A stretch of 64,000 nt of DNA from Candidatus Nanohalarchaeota archaeon (GTDB taxonomy: Archaea; Nanohalarchaeota; Nanosalinia; Nanosalinales; Nanosalinaceae). Shown here one piece after another: positions 1 to 8,007 of the stretch; the first letter of the stretch is position 1, and each line of letters opens with the position of its first letter. The translations under genes were made by a program, and so were the position numbers. The stretch lies in contig JALDAJ010000001.1 in the NCBI GenBank assembly GCA_022729235.1, positions 124,001 to 188,000 of the forward strand. Direction: 5' to 3'. The notes under the pieces were generated by a model. It saw only the letters and a program-made list of their open reading frames with translations. It ran no database searches and was not told where the DNA came from.

Positions 1-1
1 G

Positions 2-574
2 CCGCTTGCGTTAGCATTGATGTTTTATCCTGTTTCGCAAGAGTTCACCCTACTTCTTGTGCTTTACAGTCTTCTCTTCTACCTTTACCAGGGACCGATG
101 CGTTTAAAACGGCATTGGGCGTTCTCCATACCCCTAAACGCGATCCCTCTCGGTCTTATAATCTACCTACATCCTTACCTAGTAACCGCAGGATCACTTG
201 GAGCTACCGGATTATTCTTTTCTATACTTTTCACGTTCTATCTGGCGTTTTACGAGATAGCGCACCAGATCGAGCATCAGGAAGAGGAACGGGAAGTATT
301 TTCGCTCATTGACCAAATAGGAGTCAAAAACAGTTTAATCGTCGCCACGCTTTTCCTAATAGTCCCTGTTGTAACAGGGATCTTCCTTGCTTGGTCAACC
401 GGTGTTTGGCAACTGTATCTTATACCCGCATTCTTCTTTATAATTCGAGTTTTGCAGCTTCATAGAATAGAGGACTACGGGAGGATAAGAAAAAGTCGGC
501 ACAAGTTCTACGCAGCACATGAAGGCATTTATTACTTAATTATACTCTCTCTAATTAGTGCAGGAATGCTATGA
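2..574 (+). CDS. UbiA-family prenyltransferase, C-terminal part (5' end outside window)
   Basis: Integral membrane protein, open at the window edge, so only about the last 190 residues are seen. It has several hydrophobic helices. The stretch LYQGPMRLKR followed by a PLNA segment matches the UbiA signature between the two Asp-rich motifs (Y-x-x-P-x-R-L-K ... N-A). The later EIAHQIEHQEEE stretch sits where UbiA enzymes have the second acidic motif, here written with Glu and His. UbiA enzymes transfer a prenyl chain to an aromatic or similar acceptor inside the membrane. The last codons overlap the next gene by 4 bases (ATGA), so the two are probably co-translated. The family call rests on these motifs; the acceptor is unknown, though the next two genes suggest a furan or aryl acid. 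An ATG at 20 is internal, not the start. Confidence 0.65.
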   Translation, partial: PLALALMFYPVSQEFTLLLVLYSLLFYLYQGPMRLKRHWAFSIPLNAIPLGLIIYLHPYLVTAGSLGATGLFFSILFTFYLAFYEIAHQIEHQEEEREVFSLIDQIGVKNSLIVATLFLIVPVVTGIFLAWSTGVWQLYLIPAFFFIIRVLQLHRIEDYGRIRKSRHKFYAAHEGIYYLIILSLISAGML

Positions 575-1287
575 AATCACTGATAACGGTAACAGATGCG
601 GACGAGGCAGAGGTTGTTTCTGATCAAAGACCTGAGATAGTGGACATCAAGAATCCTTCCGAAGGATCTCTCGGTGCTTCAAGACCCAGTAGAATAGAAG
701 AGATCTGCGATGAAATAGCTGGCGACTCCGAAATCAGCATAGCAATCGGGGACTGCCCTCAACTTCCCGGAACCATAGGTCTGGCTGTGGAAGGCGCTCT
801 GCGCTTTGATCCTGATTACATCAAGATAGGTCTGAAAGAGGCTGAAACAATTGAAGAAGGTGTAGAAATCATAAGGACAGCGGTGAAGACAGTAGATAGA
901 AATAATACGGACACCAGCGTGGTCGTGGCAGGATACGGGGATTATAAAGCCTCTGGAACCCTTGAACCGAAAAATATCGTCGAAGTAGGTTCGAGAGCGG
1001 GCGCAGACACAGTTATGCTTGATACGTTATCCAAAGATAAGGGAAATCTGTTGGACATATTACCACGGAGCGAACTGGAAGGATTCACTAGATACGCCAG
1101 ACAGAACGGTATGGATGTGGCGCTCGCCGGCTCCCTCACGACAGAAGACATTAAGAAGGTGGACAACATAGGAGCGGACATAGCAGGCTTCAGAGGCGCT
1201 GTGTGCGAACAAGGGAGAGAGTCAAGTATAAACAGCGAAAAAGTCGAGAACATAGTCAAGAACTGCAAACTGAGGGAAAAACAATGA
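571..1287 (+). CDS. mfnB: MfnB-like (5-formylfuran-3-yl)methyl phosphate synthase (DUF556)
   Basis: In methanogens MfnB builds 4-(hydroxymethyl)-2-furancarboxaldehyde phosphate from two glyceraldehyde-3-phosphates, the first committed step to methanofuran. This 238-residue protein has the family's full length and TIM-barrel motifs: VDIKNPSEGSLGA near residue 24, a GDCPQLPGT loop at 60-68, DYIKIGL at 82-88, AGYGDY at 120-125, DTLSKD at 151-156 and AGFRGAVC near the C-terminus. Lysines fall at 27, 85 and 155 and an Asp at 151, the same numbers I recall for the catalytic residues of MJ1099. It overlaps both neighbours by ATGA junctions, in an operon with a UbiA enzyme and an adenylate-forming enzyme. 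A methanofuran-pathway enzyme in a probable non-methanogen is unexpected. Family assignment is firm; the end product is not known. Confidence 0.88.
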   Translation: MKSLITVTDADEAEVVSDQRPEIVDIKNPSEGSLGASRPSRIEEICDEIAGDSEISIAIGDCPQLPGTIGLAVEGALRFDPDYIKIGLKEAETIEEGVEIIRTAVKTVDRNNTDTSVVVAGYGDYKASGTLEPKNIVEVGSRAGADTVMLDTLSKDKGNLLDILPRSELEGFTRYARQNGMDVALAGSLTTEDIKKVDNIGADIAGFRGAVCEQGRESSINSEKVENIVKNCKLREKQ

Positions 1288-2534
1288 TGCTCAGGAAAGG
1301 GTTCTATCTTCATAGTTCATTCAAACATCTCGAACAAAGTCTGCCTCATATAAAAAAAACTCAAGAGGAACGACTAAGAGAAATCCTAGAGGAGGCATAC
1401 AAAAGACCTTTCTACTCTGATAAATGGTCTAAACACGGTTTCCATCCAAACCAGTTCGACAAGCTAGAGGATATAAAGAAAATCCCTATCATCGATCCGG
1501 ACAGAAACCAGATGGGAGATGTCAAGAAAAGTATAGACAAGGGCGGAAGTCTGTTAAGCTCAGGGTCTTCGGGAAGGCAGAGACTTAAAGTCAATTTCGG
1601 GAACCAGCCCTGGGACTGGGTCGAGGCAGTGTACCTCAGAAACCTGATTATCCAAGGCTACCGACCGTTCAGGAAACAGCATAATTACTGGTATGAGAAA
1701 AGGAAGAATAAAATCAGAAGAAACATTTTCGTTCCGAAAGAAAATATCCTGTATGAACGATCTTTCGAAGAACAACTGGAAGAGCTTGAAAGCACCTCCC
1801 ATGACTACATAATATACTACCCTATTGTTCTCTTCACGCTAGCCAAGAAAGCCTTGCAATCAGACAGGAATTACGACATCAGTCCTAAAGCAATATTCAC
1901 GCAGGGGGAGGTACTCACTCCTACCATGAGAGAAACTATCCAGGAAGCCTTCAAAGCACCCGTCCACGATAACTATGGTTGTACGGAGTTTCACCGGATA
2001 GCCTGGGAATGCCCTGAAGGAGACGGATATCATCTCTGTTCCAACTCAGTGCTTATCGAGATACTGGATGAAAATGGGGAAGAGGTATCAGCCGGAGAAA
2101 GAGGACGGTTAGTAGGTACAACACTGGTAAACCACGTGACACCTCTGGTAAGGTATGACCTGGGAGACGTAGTGATGAAGATGGAGAATAAATGTGCCTG
2201 TGGAAAGAGCTTCCCGAAGATCAAAAAGGTAGAAGGAAGAGCCAGAAACTTCTTCGACGCCAAGAATTCTGTCGTATCGCCCTACGAAATTATCGACACC
2301 CTTGCCAAGTACAGGGATTTGCTTGTCTTCCAGCTCGTAAAGCAGGACGGAGAAGTTACCCTGAAGTACGTTCCTAATTCTAACTTCCAGCAAGAAACAC
2401 TGAAGGATGTTGAAGGCGATCTCAAGGAGGTATTAGGAATCAGGGAGATAGAGTTCCATGAAGTTGGAGAACTAGATATTACAGAGGGAGGAAAGATCGT
2501 GTCCGTGAAGAACAGAGGTAAGAACGTTGTATAG
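1284..2534 (+). CDS. PaaK-like adenylate-forming enzyme (phenylacetate-CoA ligase / CapK family)
   Basis: Member of the ANL superfamily, which activates a carboxylic acid with ATP to an acyl-AMP. The 416 residues show an A3-type Ser/Gly loop (SSGSSGRQ, about 92-99) in place of the usual SSGTTG, the A5-type YGCTE motif at about 231-235, the PaaK-type TPLVRYDLGD stretch, and a zinc-like C-A-C-G at 304-307 followed by KKVEGRARNFF, typical of the PaaK hinge. The start is the ATG at 1284 overlapping the mfnB stop; the in-frame extension back to 1203 lies inside mfnB and lacks similarity. Being third in the operon, it probably activates or attaches a carboxylate on the furan or prenylated product. 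Substrate cannot be read from sequence. The following 330 bases hold no gene. Confidence 0.8.
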   Translation: MMLRKGFYLHSSFKHLEQSLPHIKKTQEERLREILEEAYKRPFYSDKWSKHGFHPNQFDKLEDIKKIPIIDPDRNQMGDVKKSIDKGGSLLSSGSSGRQRLKVNFGNQPWDWVEAVYLRNLIIQGYRPFRKQHNYWYEKRKNKIRRNIFVPKENILYERSFEEQLEELESTSHDYIIYYPIVLFTLAKKALQSDRNYDISPKAIFTQGEVLTPTMRETIQEAFKAPVHDNYGCTEFHRIAWECPEGDGYHLCSNSVLIEILDENGEEVSAGERGRLVGTTLVNHVTPLVRYDLGDVVMKMENKCACGKSFPKIKKVEGRARNFFDAKNSVVSPYEIIDTLAKYRDLLVFQLVKQDGEVTLKYVPNSNFQQETLKDVEGDLKEVLGIREIEFHEVGELDITEGGKIVSVKNRGKNVV

Positions 2535-2869
2535 GACAGATTTGTTTATTCAAAAAATTCTAAACTTTGCGAAATATAGGATACTCTTATAACTTAGGCA
2601 GGTAATAGACTCTCTTATGAGATACACCCAAAGCAGAGTCGAGGTACTCTTGAACTACATCGCAAGACTCACTTCAGGAGGCAACTCCTTCACACGCACG
2701 AGAGACTGATAATCTGAGAAACCGTTAGAAATATCTTCTGAATAAAGAATATCTCTATCGTCACATCTATAGTTTTTGACAGTTCGTGAAGATTCGCCTA
2801 ACAGATCTCGGCACTGACTCTCTCTTCTAAAAGAGTAAAAAATATGGTACTTAAGGAATAATTCAAGGT
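2535..2869. other. Gene-poor interval before the radical SAM gene
   Basis: AT-rich stretch without a convincing gene. It contains a 30-codon ATG frame (2617-2709) with no recognisable features, a small CTCTT/AAGAG hairpin at 2822-2835 and a TATA-like AAAAAATATGG run around 2838-2848, about 25 bases before the ATG at 2870. The last two probably form the promoter and a possible operator of the following leaderless gene. Confidence 0.4.
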
Positions 2870-4387
2870 ATGGGTAGCCCAGACATCCTGCTGTTCTCTC
2901 CTCCCGTGAAAGAAGATTCGTTCATGCCTATGATAAACGCCGGTCTCGGCGCCATTTCAGGCTGGCTGGACGAAGAAGGATATGAACATGATCAGAAGAG
3001 CCTCCTAGCAGACTGCCGCTTTCTGAACAAAAACAAGTTCCAGAAAGATATAGTTGAATTATCAGTCCTGAACCAAGAGGACGTCCTAGACTATCTAAGA
3101 GGCGAGAATAATGAGGAAATAACGAAAGTAGCTAACCAGTTAGGAGATATGCTTGACATCGACTCCTACGATGTGATTCTCATATCAGCCAAAAGCGATG
3201 ACTCTCTTATCAAAGGACTACCTGTACTGAAGGAAAGAGCTCAGGAAAAATTAGTGGTTATAGGCGGATCATGTACCTCCACAAACGATTTAGAGATAGT
3301 AAGGCTGCCGTTCATTGACTACGGAGTTATAGGTGACGGAGAAATACCTATCTCTAATATACTCAAACACGAGCTGGACGGCGAACCCTTGGAAAACGAT
3401 ACAGGTCTGGTATACGTTGAGAACGGCGAACTAATCCGAGGGAAACCCTATAAACACCCTCTCGATATGAAACCTAAGCCAGTTTTCAACCAAGATATTG
3501 TAGAGAAGCTAAGAGACATATCCTTCTTTGATGAGCCCATACTCCCGTATCAATTCGGCAGAGGCTGCACCCAGAAATGTAGTTTCTGTAATTACATTGA
3601 GAACCAGAAATTCCAGTATAAAAGTATAGATAAGGCTATAGAAGAACTCAGAGATTACAGAGACAGAGAAGGGGTTAGAAACATTTTCTTCACAGACTCC
3701 AACTTATTCAACAAACCGGATTACGTCAAAAAGTTTGCGGAAAGAGTTATTGAAGAGGAGCTAGATATTCGCTGGGGAAGCCAGGCAATCATACTACCGC
3801 GTAGACAGGAGTTCTTTGACACACTCGCAGAGGGAGGATGTGTCTGCCTAATGCATGGTATCGAGTCCGCTTCAAACAGCGTACTTCACAGGATGAGGAA
3901 AGCAGAAACGCGATCAATGATAGAAAACACCCTTGAAAAAGAGGCGAAAGCCGGTATAAAACCTCACGGGTTTTTTATAACAGATTTCCCTCATGAAACT
4001 CAAGAAGAATATTATGAGACAATCAATTTCCTTAGAAGCAATGATAACTTGTTGAGCGCCAGTGTAGGACCTCTTGGAATATATAAGGACAGAGAGGAGA
4101 GAATGTCTATTTATACGAACCCCGAGGAGTTTGGTCTCGAACTCGAAGAACCCGAACACGAAGACTTTATCGATGCAACTTTTAACAGAGCTGTAGAATA
4201 CTATATAGACGGAAAACCGCGCGATCACAGGCTAAAACAGCTGAAGTACAGGCACATGCAGAAAGCCGCAGACTATAATCTTCTTCTGAAAAACTTTGGT
4301 CGAAAAAAACCTGTACACTTCCTGAGCAGGATGTTTAAGAAACTGTACAGGAAGGATTACCGAGACTATTCTTTCCTATACGCTTAA
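2870..4387 (+). CDS. Radical SAM protein with N-terminal B12-binding-like domain
   Basis: A 505-residue protein with the layout of cobalamin-dependent radical SAM enzymes (BchE/P-methylase class). The N-terminal 200 residues look like a Rossmann-type B12-binding domain (ILLFSPP opening, DVILISAKS near 100, VVIGGSCTS near 130, VIGDGE near 155). The [4Fe-4S] cluster motif C233-x3-C237-x2-C240 lies in GRGCTQKCSFCNY. A downstream GFFITDFPHET segment is typical of the SAM-binding half of the barrel. The B12 domain has no obvious DxHxxG base-off motif. A TATA-like element about 25 bases before the ATG suggests leaderless transcription. It stands alone between unrelated genes. It could methylate or rearrange a lipid or sugar; substrate unknown. 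Confidence 0.82.
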   Translation: MGSPDILLFSPPVKEDSFMPMINAGLGAISGWLDEEGYEHDQKSLLADCRFLNKNKFQKDIVELSVLNQEDVLDYLRGENNEEITKVANQLGDMLDIDSYDVILISAKSDDSLIKGLPVLKERAQEKLVVIGGSCTSTNDLEIVRLPFIDYGVIGDGEIPISNILKHELDGEPLENDTGLVYVENGELIRGKPYKHPLDMKPKPVFNQDIVEKLRDISFFDEPILPYQFGRGCTQKCSFCNYIENQKFQYKSIDKAIEELRDYRDREGVRNIFFTDSNLFNKPDYVKKFAERVIEEELDIRWGSQAIILPRRQEFFDTLAEGGCVCLMHGIESASNSVLHRMRKAETRSMIENTLEKEAKAGIKPHGFFITDFPHETQEEYYETINFLRSNDNLLSASVGPLGIYKDREERMSIYTNPEEFGLELEEPEHEDFIDATFNRAVEYYIDGKPRDHRLKQLKYRHMQKAADYNLLLKNFGRKKPVHFLSRMFKKLYRKDYRDYSFLYA

Positions 4388-4492
4388 TAGACAACAGGCG
4401 ACTCAGTATGAAAACACAAATATGACAGACCAATTTTGACCACACTAGGACATCCCCGGTCAGTATGCTGAAACGGCAGCTTAAGACATTCC

Positions 4493-4783
4493 TTATTCAG
4501 TTGATACTCTCTCAACCACTCTACAGCACGGCTCCACGAAAAACTTCCTTACTTTCTCCATTCTCGACTCACTTCTAGCGATGTAATCAGCTACAGGAGG
4601 ACTGAGGCGGTAGTAAGCCCTGGTAAAGAGACGACCGAAGTAGAACCTCTTCAGGTAGCTGTCCCGAAAATCCCTCAGAACATCTATCCGTGGATGTGTT
4701 TCTGTCCCGTAAGCCGCAGTCGCGATGAAACATCCTTCGGGAGAGTAAGGGTCAAGTTGCTGTACGTCCTTCATAATCTTCAT
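4493..4783 (-). CDS. Small CFI-box protein
   Basis: A 96-residue protein dominated by the CFI-box: Cys18 opens [10 protein letters not shown], followed by [15 protein letters not shown], an [17 protein letters not shown] segment and a short tail. This box is normally a C-terminal tag on larger bacterial and archaeal proteins; here it is almost the whole protein. Function of the box is not established. It is divergent from the flippase gene, and the short gap holds one TATA-like palindrome. ATG codons occur at 4783 and 4774; the spacing from the TATA element fits the second one better for a leaderless start. Confidence 0.7.
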   Translation of the reverse strand: MKIMKDVQQLDPYSPEGCFIATAAYGTETHPRIDVLRDFRDSYLKRFYFGRLFTRAYYRLSPPVADYIARSESRMEKVRKFFVEPCCRVVERVSTE

Positions 4784-4792
4784 CTTCGATCA

Positions 4793-4804
4793 GGATATTT
4801 TAAA
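4793..4804. promoter_or_regulatory. Shared TATA-like element between divergent genes
   Basis: The run GATATTTTAAAAC is nearly symmetric and lies about 35 bases before the ATG of the flippase gene and about 20-30 bases before the CFI-box gene's second ATG. It is AT-rich in a less AT-rich gap and is placed as an archaeal TATA box on either strand. Direction is inferred only from spacing. Confidence 0.4.
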
Positions 4805-4837
4805 ACTTCAATAAGCCTCTCACGAAAACAGAGATAG

Positions 4838-6346
4838 ATGAATGACAGCGAGCTTGAGAACACTAGCAAGCTTTTCAACAGCGGTCTAGGTATAGCGATA
4901 GGAGCGGTTATAGCCGGAGTTGCCAGCCTCCTGACCCGCGTGGTTCTGGGCAGACTTTTGCAGCCGGAGAAATACGGAGTTCTCAACGAAGGTCTCGCCT
5001 TTATGAACTTCTTCATAATTTTCTCGTTGCTAGGACTGGGAAACACGCTGGCGCGTTTCATATCCCACGGAGAAGAAAAAGACGGTTATACGTCTCCAGT
5101 GTTAGCAGTCTCTCTGCCACTCTCCTTTTTATCCGGCGCTTTACTGTTCCTCTCATCAGGGCTTTTTGCGAGCTGGATGGGCTCGCCCGAACTTGAGACA
5201 GTTCTCAAACTGTTCTCTTTTAGCATCCCCGCAAGTGTAGCGGTCGCTGTATTTATATCGGATTTCCGGGGAAGAGAGAAAACACTGGAAAAGGTGGCTC
5301 TTGAAGACCTCCTACTCCCTCTATCAATACTAATCCTATCCGCGATTTTCACTCTTTACCGAACCGCTCCATCTTACGCCGCGGCAGGCTATGTTTTCTC
5401 AGCCTGGATAGTACTGGTCTCAGCTATCGTCCTCTACCGGATGAAAGGCTTACGATTTGTGAAGCCTTCGACAGATCGCGCGAAAAAACTCGTAAGGTTC
5501 TCGACACCTCTATGGTTCTCTGACCTCGCCCGGTTCGGAATAATATGGGCAAACATATTCATCCTCGGATTCTTCCTCACATCAAATGAAACCGGTCTAT
5601 ACAACGCAGCCTATCCTTTAACCTACACCACAGCCATGGTTCTTTCCTCCCTGGGCTATCTCTACCTGCCTCTTATCAGTTCGCTACATAGCAAGGGGCG
5701 TTTCGAAGAGATGAAGTCGCTGTACAACACGGTTGTGAGATGGGTGGTCACACTGATACTACCGGTTACGCTTGTTTTCATCCTAAAATCAGAGCCAATC
5801 CTCCATATACTATATGGACCCTCCTACGTAGCTGCATCCACACTGCTCACTATCCTGATACTGGGAAGATTTGTGCAGACCGCTATAGGTCCTGTAGGGA
5901 GAATGCTGATAGCGTTCGGAGAAACCCGGAAAGAAGCTCTTTCACAGATAACAGGTCTCGCCGTTATAGTCCTCGGTAGCATAGTACTGGTGCAAGAGGT
6001 AGGTCTACTTGGAGCAGGTATAGCGTACGCCGCAGGAGTATCGATCGCAAACATCATGAGGCTTAATTACAGCAGGAGATACGCCAGTTTCAACCCTCTA
6101 AAAATAGATCTCAAGAAACCAGTGATAGCAGCTATACCGGCGACATTCATACTTCTCATCCCTACGACAAGCTTGATAATCGACCTAGCTTTTATCGCTG
6201 GTTCCGGACTGATTTACGCCACAGCACTGTTAGCTCTTAAACCTCTGAAACATGAAGACATCCATTCTATCGAACAGATGCTTGGAAGAACACCGTTGTC
6301 CGGGACGGATAAAATAGTTGATAACCTTAGAAGATTCGAGGAATGA
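4838..6346 (+). CDS. Oligosaccharide flippase (MVF/MATE-type, RfbX/Wzx-like)
   Basis: A 502-residue polytopic protein with about 12-14 hydrophobic helices. The N-terminus (GLGIAIGAVIAGVASLLTRVV with LGRLLQPEKYGVLNEGLAF) is the classic opening of Wzx/RfbX flippases, which move lipid-linked oligosaccharides across the membrane for surface polymer or N-glycan assembly. Further signature-like stretches are the GLYNAAYPLTY segment in the middle and the LYGPSYVAASTLL segment after it. It overlaps the next gene, a GT-C-like membrane protein, by 4 bases (ATGA), so the pair probably handle one glycan. The start ATG follows a TATA-like run by about 35 bases. Confidence 0.85.
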   Translation: MNDSELENTSKLFNSGLGIAIGAVIAGVASLLTRVVLGRLLQPEKYGVLNEGLAFMNFFIIFSLLGLGNTLARFISHGEEKDGYTSPVLAVSLPLSFLSGALLFLSSGLFASWMGSPELETVLKLFSFSIPASVAVAVFISDFRGREKTLEKVALEDLLLPLSILILSAIFTLYRTAPSYAAAGYVFSAWIVLVSAIVLYRMKGLRFVKPSTDRAKKLVRFSTPLWFSDLARFGIIWANIFILGFFLTSNETGLYNAAYPLTYTTAMVLSSLGYLYLPLISSLHSKGRFEEMKSLYNTVVRWVVTLILPVTLVFILKSEPILHILYGPSYVAASTLLTILILGRFVQTAIGPVGRMLIAFGETRKEALSQITGLAVIVLGSIVLVQEVGLLGAGIAYAAGVSIANIMRLNYSRRYASFNPLKIDLKKPVIAAIPATFILLIPTTSLIIDLAFIAGSGLIYATALLALKPLKHEDIHSIEQMLGRTPLSGTDKIVDNLRRFEE

Positions 6347-8001
6347 AACCAGAAACCCGCAACTACCTGCTACTTCTCTTCGCGAATCTTTCCCTGCTTC
6401 TCTACCATACCCGTTCATTCCTCACAGCAGAAAAACTGGCGGGACGAGACCTCATCGGCGCGTATTCGCTTGTAGAAGCGTTCGAGCTCGGCTGGAACAC
6501 ACAGTGGTTCCTTGGATTCCCGATGTTCCAGTTCTACCCTCCCGGATTCTTCGCAACGGTTAAAGGGCTTGGTTTCATAACCGGCGATCCGCTAGCATTC
6601 AGGATACTGGTGTTCTCAACCCTCTTAATCTTCCCAGTAGCAGCCTACTACGCTTTCTCCCGTATACATAACCAGGAAACAGGTCTTGTAGCAGGTCTAC
6701 TGGCGATTTCCCTGATTTTTCTCCGAGAACCTTTCTCCCTGGTTTACCAGACCTTGCAGGTCGGTCTCGTGGCACAGGGAGCCGCCTTTCTCACGTTCAT
6801 CCTCTTTATAGGAGTCCTTTGGCAGGATTCCAGAGATTCCGCCTATCTTTCCGCCGTCCTGCTGGGCATCACAATACTTCTCCACCCTTTCATAGGAACA
6901 GTAGCCCTTCTCTATCTTCTAATATACCTGATACTTGAAAGAAACCTTTATGGTATCTTCACAGCTCTTATCGGTCTCGCATTATCAGCCTGGTGGTGGC
7001 TTCCAGCGCTGGAGAACACCTGGTACATGCCGACCTACGTCGGACCAACAGGACAGCTACTGAACTGGCCCTGGTTGTTCCTTCCTTTCCTGTTACTGAA
7101 TCGAGGCAGGAAAGCAGTTTCACTCTCCTTACTTGGAATCTTACTGCTCTTCATCGGCACGTTTGATCTCGGCGTCGAGTTCCAGTTCTACCGGTTCTTC
7201 ATCTATGGCCAGATGATAACTGTTTTGGCGGCAGCACCCGGGTTCATGAAGGCTTTCAATACAATAGAGAAGTTCGATACCAGTTCTCTGATAGTTCTCT
7301 TCGGTATAAGCATCCTGTTACCCGCCGCCACAGTAGACATAGAACCACACTGGAAGTCTGACGTGGATCTTGAGGGCGTGATACCTGAAGACGGGCGTAT
7401 GATAGTGGAAACCTCTCACAGCGACCTGTACAACAGTTACGTGCCGATTCAGATGGCGCCGCTTGAATCGAATGTCTCTGTCGTCAACGGTCTCTACGCC
7501 GACTCCTCTATCTCGTCACCCTACCTACTCGGGCTGGAGAAAGCTATAGCCAAGGAACCTGTCCCTAACCCATTGGCGGTCGAGGCAGAACTGACAGAGG
7601 AACAATTACAGGAAAGGATGGAGTACTTCAACATCTCATACGCGCTGGTCAGGACCGATCACGCCCGTGAGAGACTCGGCTTCATGGAGTTAGAAGCGGA
7701 GAACAACGACTTCCAGCTTCTCTCATGGCAGCCGGAGCCTGATAGAGAGGTCGAGGCTGCGAAAGTGTGCCTGACCCGGGAAGACTGGAGGGAACTTAAC
7801 CGGCATATCTTCCAGAACAATCTAACTTCAACTCCAGTACTTGACTGTGAAACCGGTACAGCGATAAGCGCTGTAGACCCAGCCGGCATCCTCGAAGAAA
7901 CCGAACAGTTAGAGAAAGATAATGTTGAAATCGAGGATGAAAGCATCAGACCTAATGACAAAGTTGAAGCTGTTTTCAGCCTGGAAGTCAGGAACCGCTG
8001 A
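6343..8001 (+). CDS. GT-C-like polytopic membrane protein, possible glycosyltransferase
   Basis: A 552-residue protein: about ten helices in the first 330 residues, then a soluble, acidic extracytoplasmic domain. The first loop after helix 1 contains AGRDLIGAYSLVEAF followed by GFPMFQFYPPGFF, the arrangement of an acidic residue and a Y-P-P motif seen in GT-C membrane proteins such as YfhO-like and AglB-related families, which use polyprenyl-phosphate sugars. It is translationally coupled to the flippase upstream, supporting a role in surface glycan assembly. The exact family cannot be fixed by eye; a non-enzymatic membrane protein is possible. The gene ends 6 bases from the convergent surface-protein cluster. 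Confidence 0.6.
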   Translation: MKPETRNYLLLLFANLSLLLYHTRSFLTAEKLAGRDLIGAYSLVEAFELGWNTQWFLGFPMFQFYPPGFFATVKGLGFITGDPLAFRILVFSTLLIFPVAAYYAFSRIHNQETGLVAGLLAISLIFLREPFSLVYQTLQVGLVAQGAAFLTFILFIGVLWQDSRDSAYLSAVLLGITILLHPFIGTVALLYLLIYLILERNLYGIFTALIGLALSAWWWLPALENTWYMPTYVGPTGQLLNWPWLFLPFLLLNRGRKAVSLSLLGILLLFIGTFDLGVEFQFYRFFIYGQMITVLAAAPGFMKAFNTIEKFDTSSLIVLFGISILLPAATVDIEPHWKSDVDLEGVIPEDGRMIVETSHSDLYNSYVPIQMAPLESNVSVVNGLYADSSISSPYLLGLEKAIAKEPVPNPLAVEAELTEEQLQERMEYFNISYALVRTDHARERLGFMELEAENNDFQLLSWQPEPDREVEAAKVCLTREDWRELNRHIFQNNLTSTPVLDCETGTAISAVDPAGILEETEQLEKDNVEIEDESIRPNDKVEAVFSLEVRNR

Positions 8002-8007
8002 AATCAT

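Noticed and set aside
571-1287. MfnB as evidence that the organism is a methanogen
   Set aside because: No other methanogenesis gene is present, and MfnB-like genes also occur in non-methanogens; surface and salt features point to a nanohaloarchaeon.
2617-2709. Thirty-codon ATG frame in the gap before the radical SAM gene
   Set aside because: No ribosome-binding site, no promoter at the right distance and no recognisable features; likely chance.
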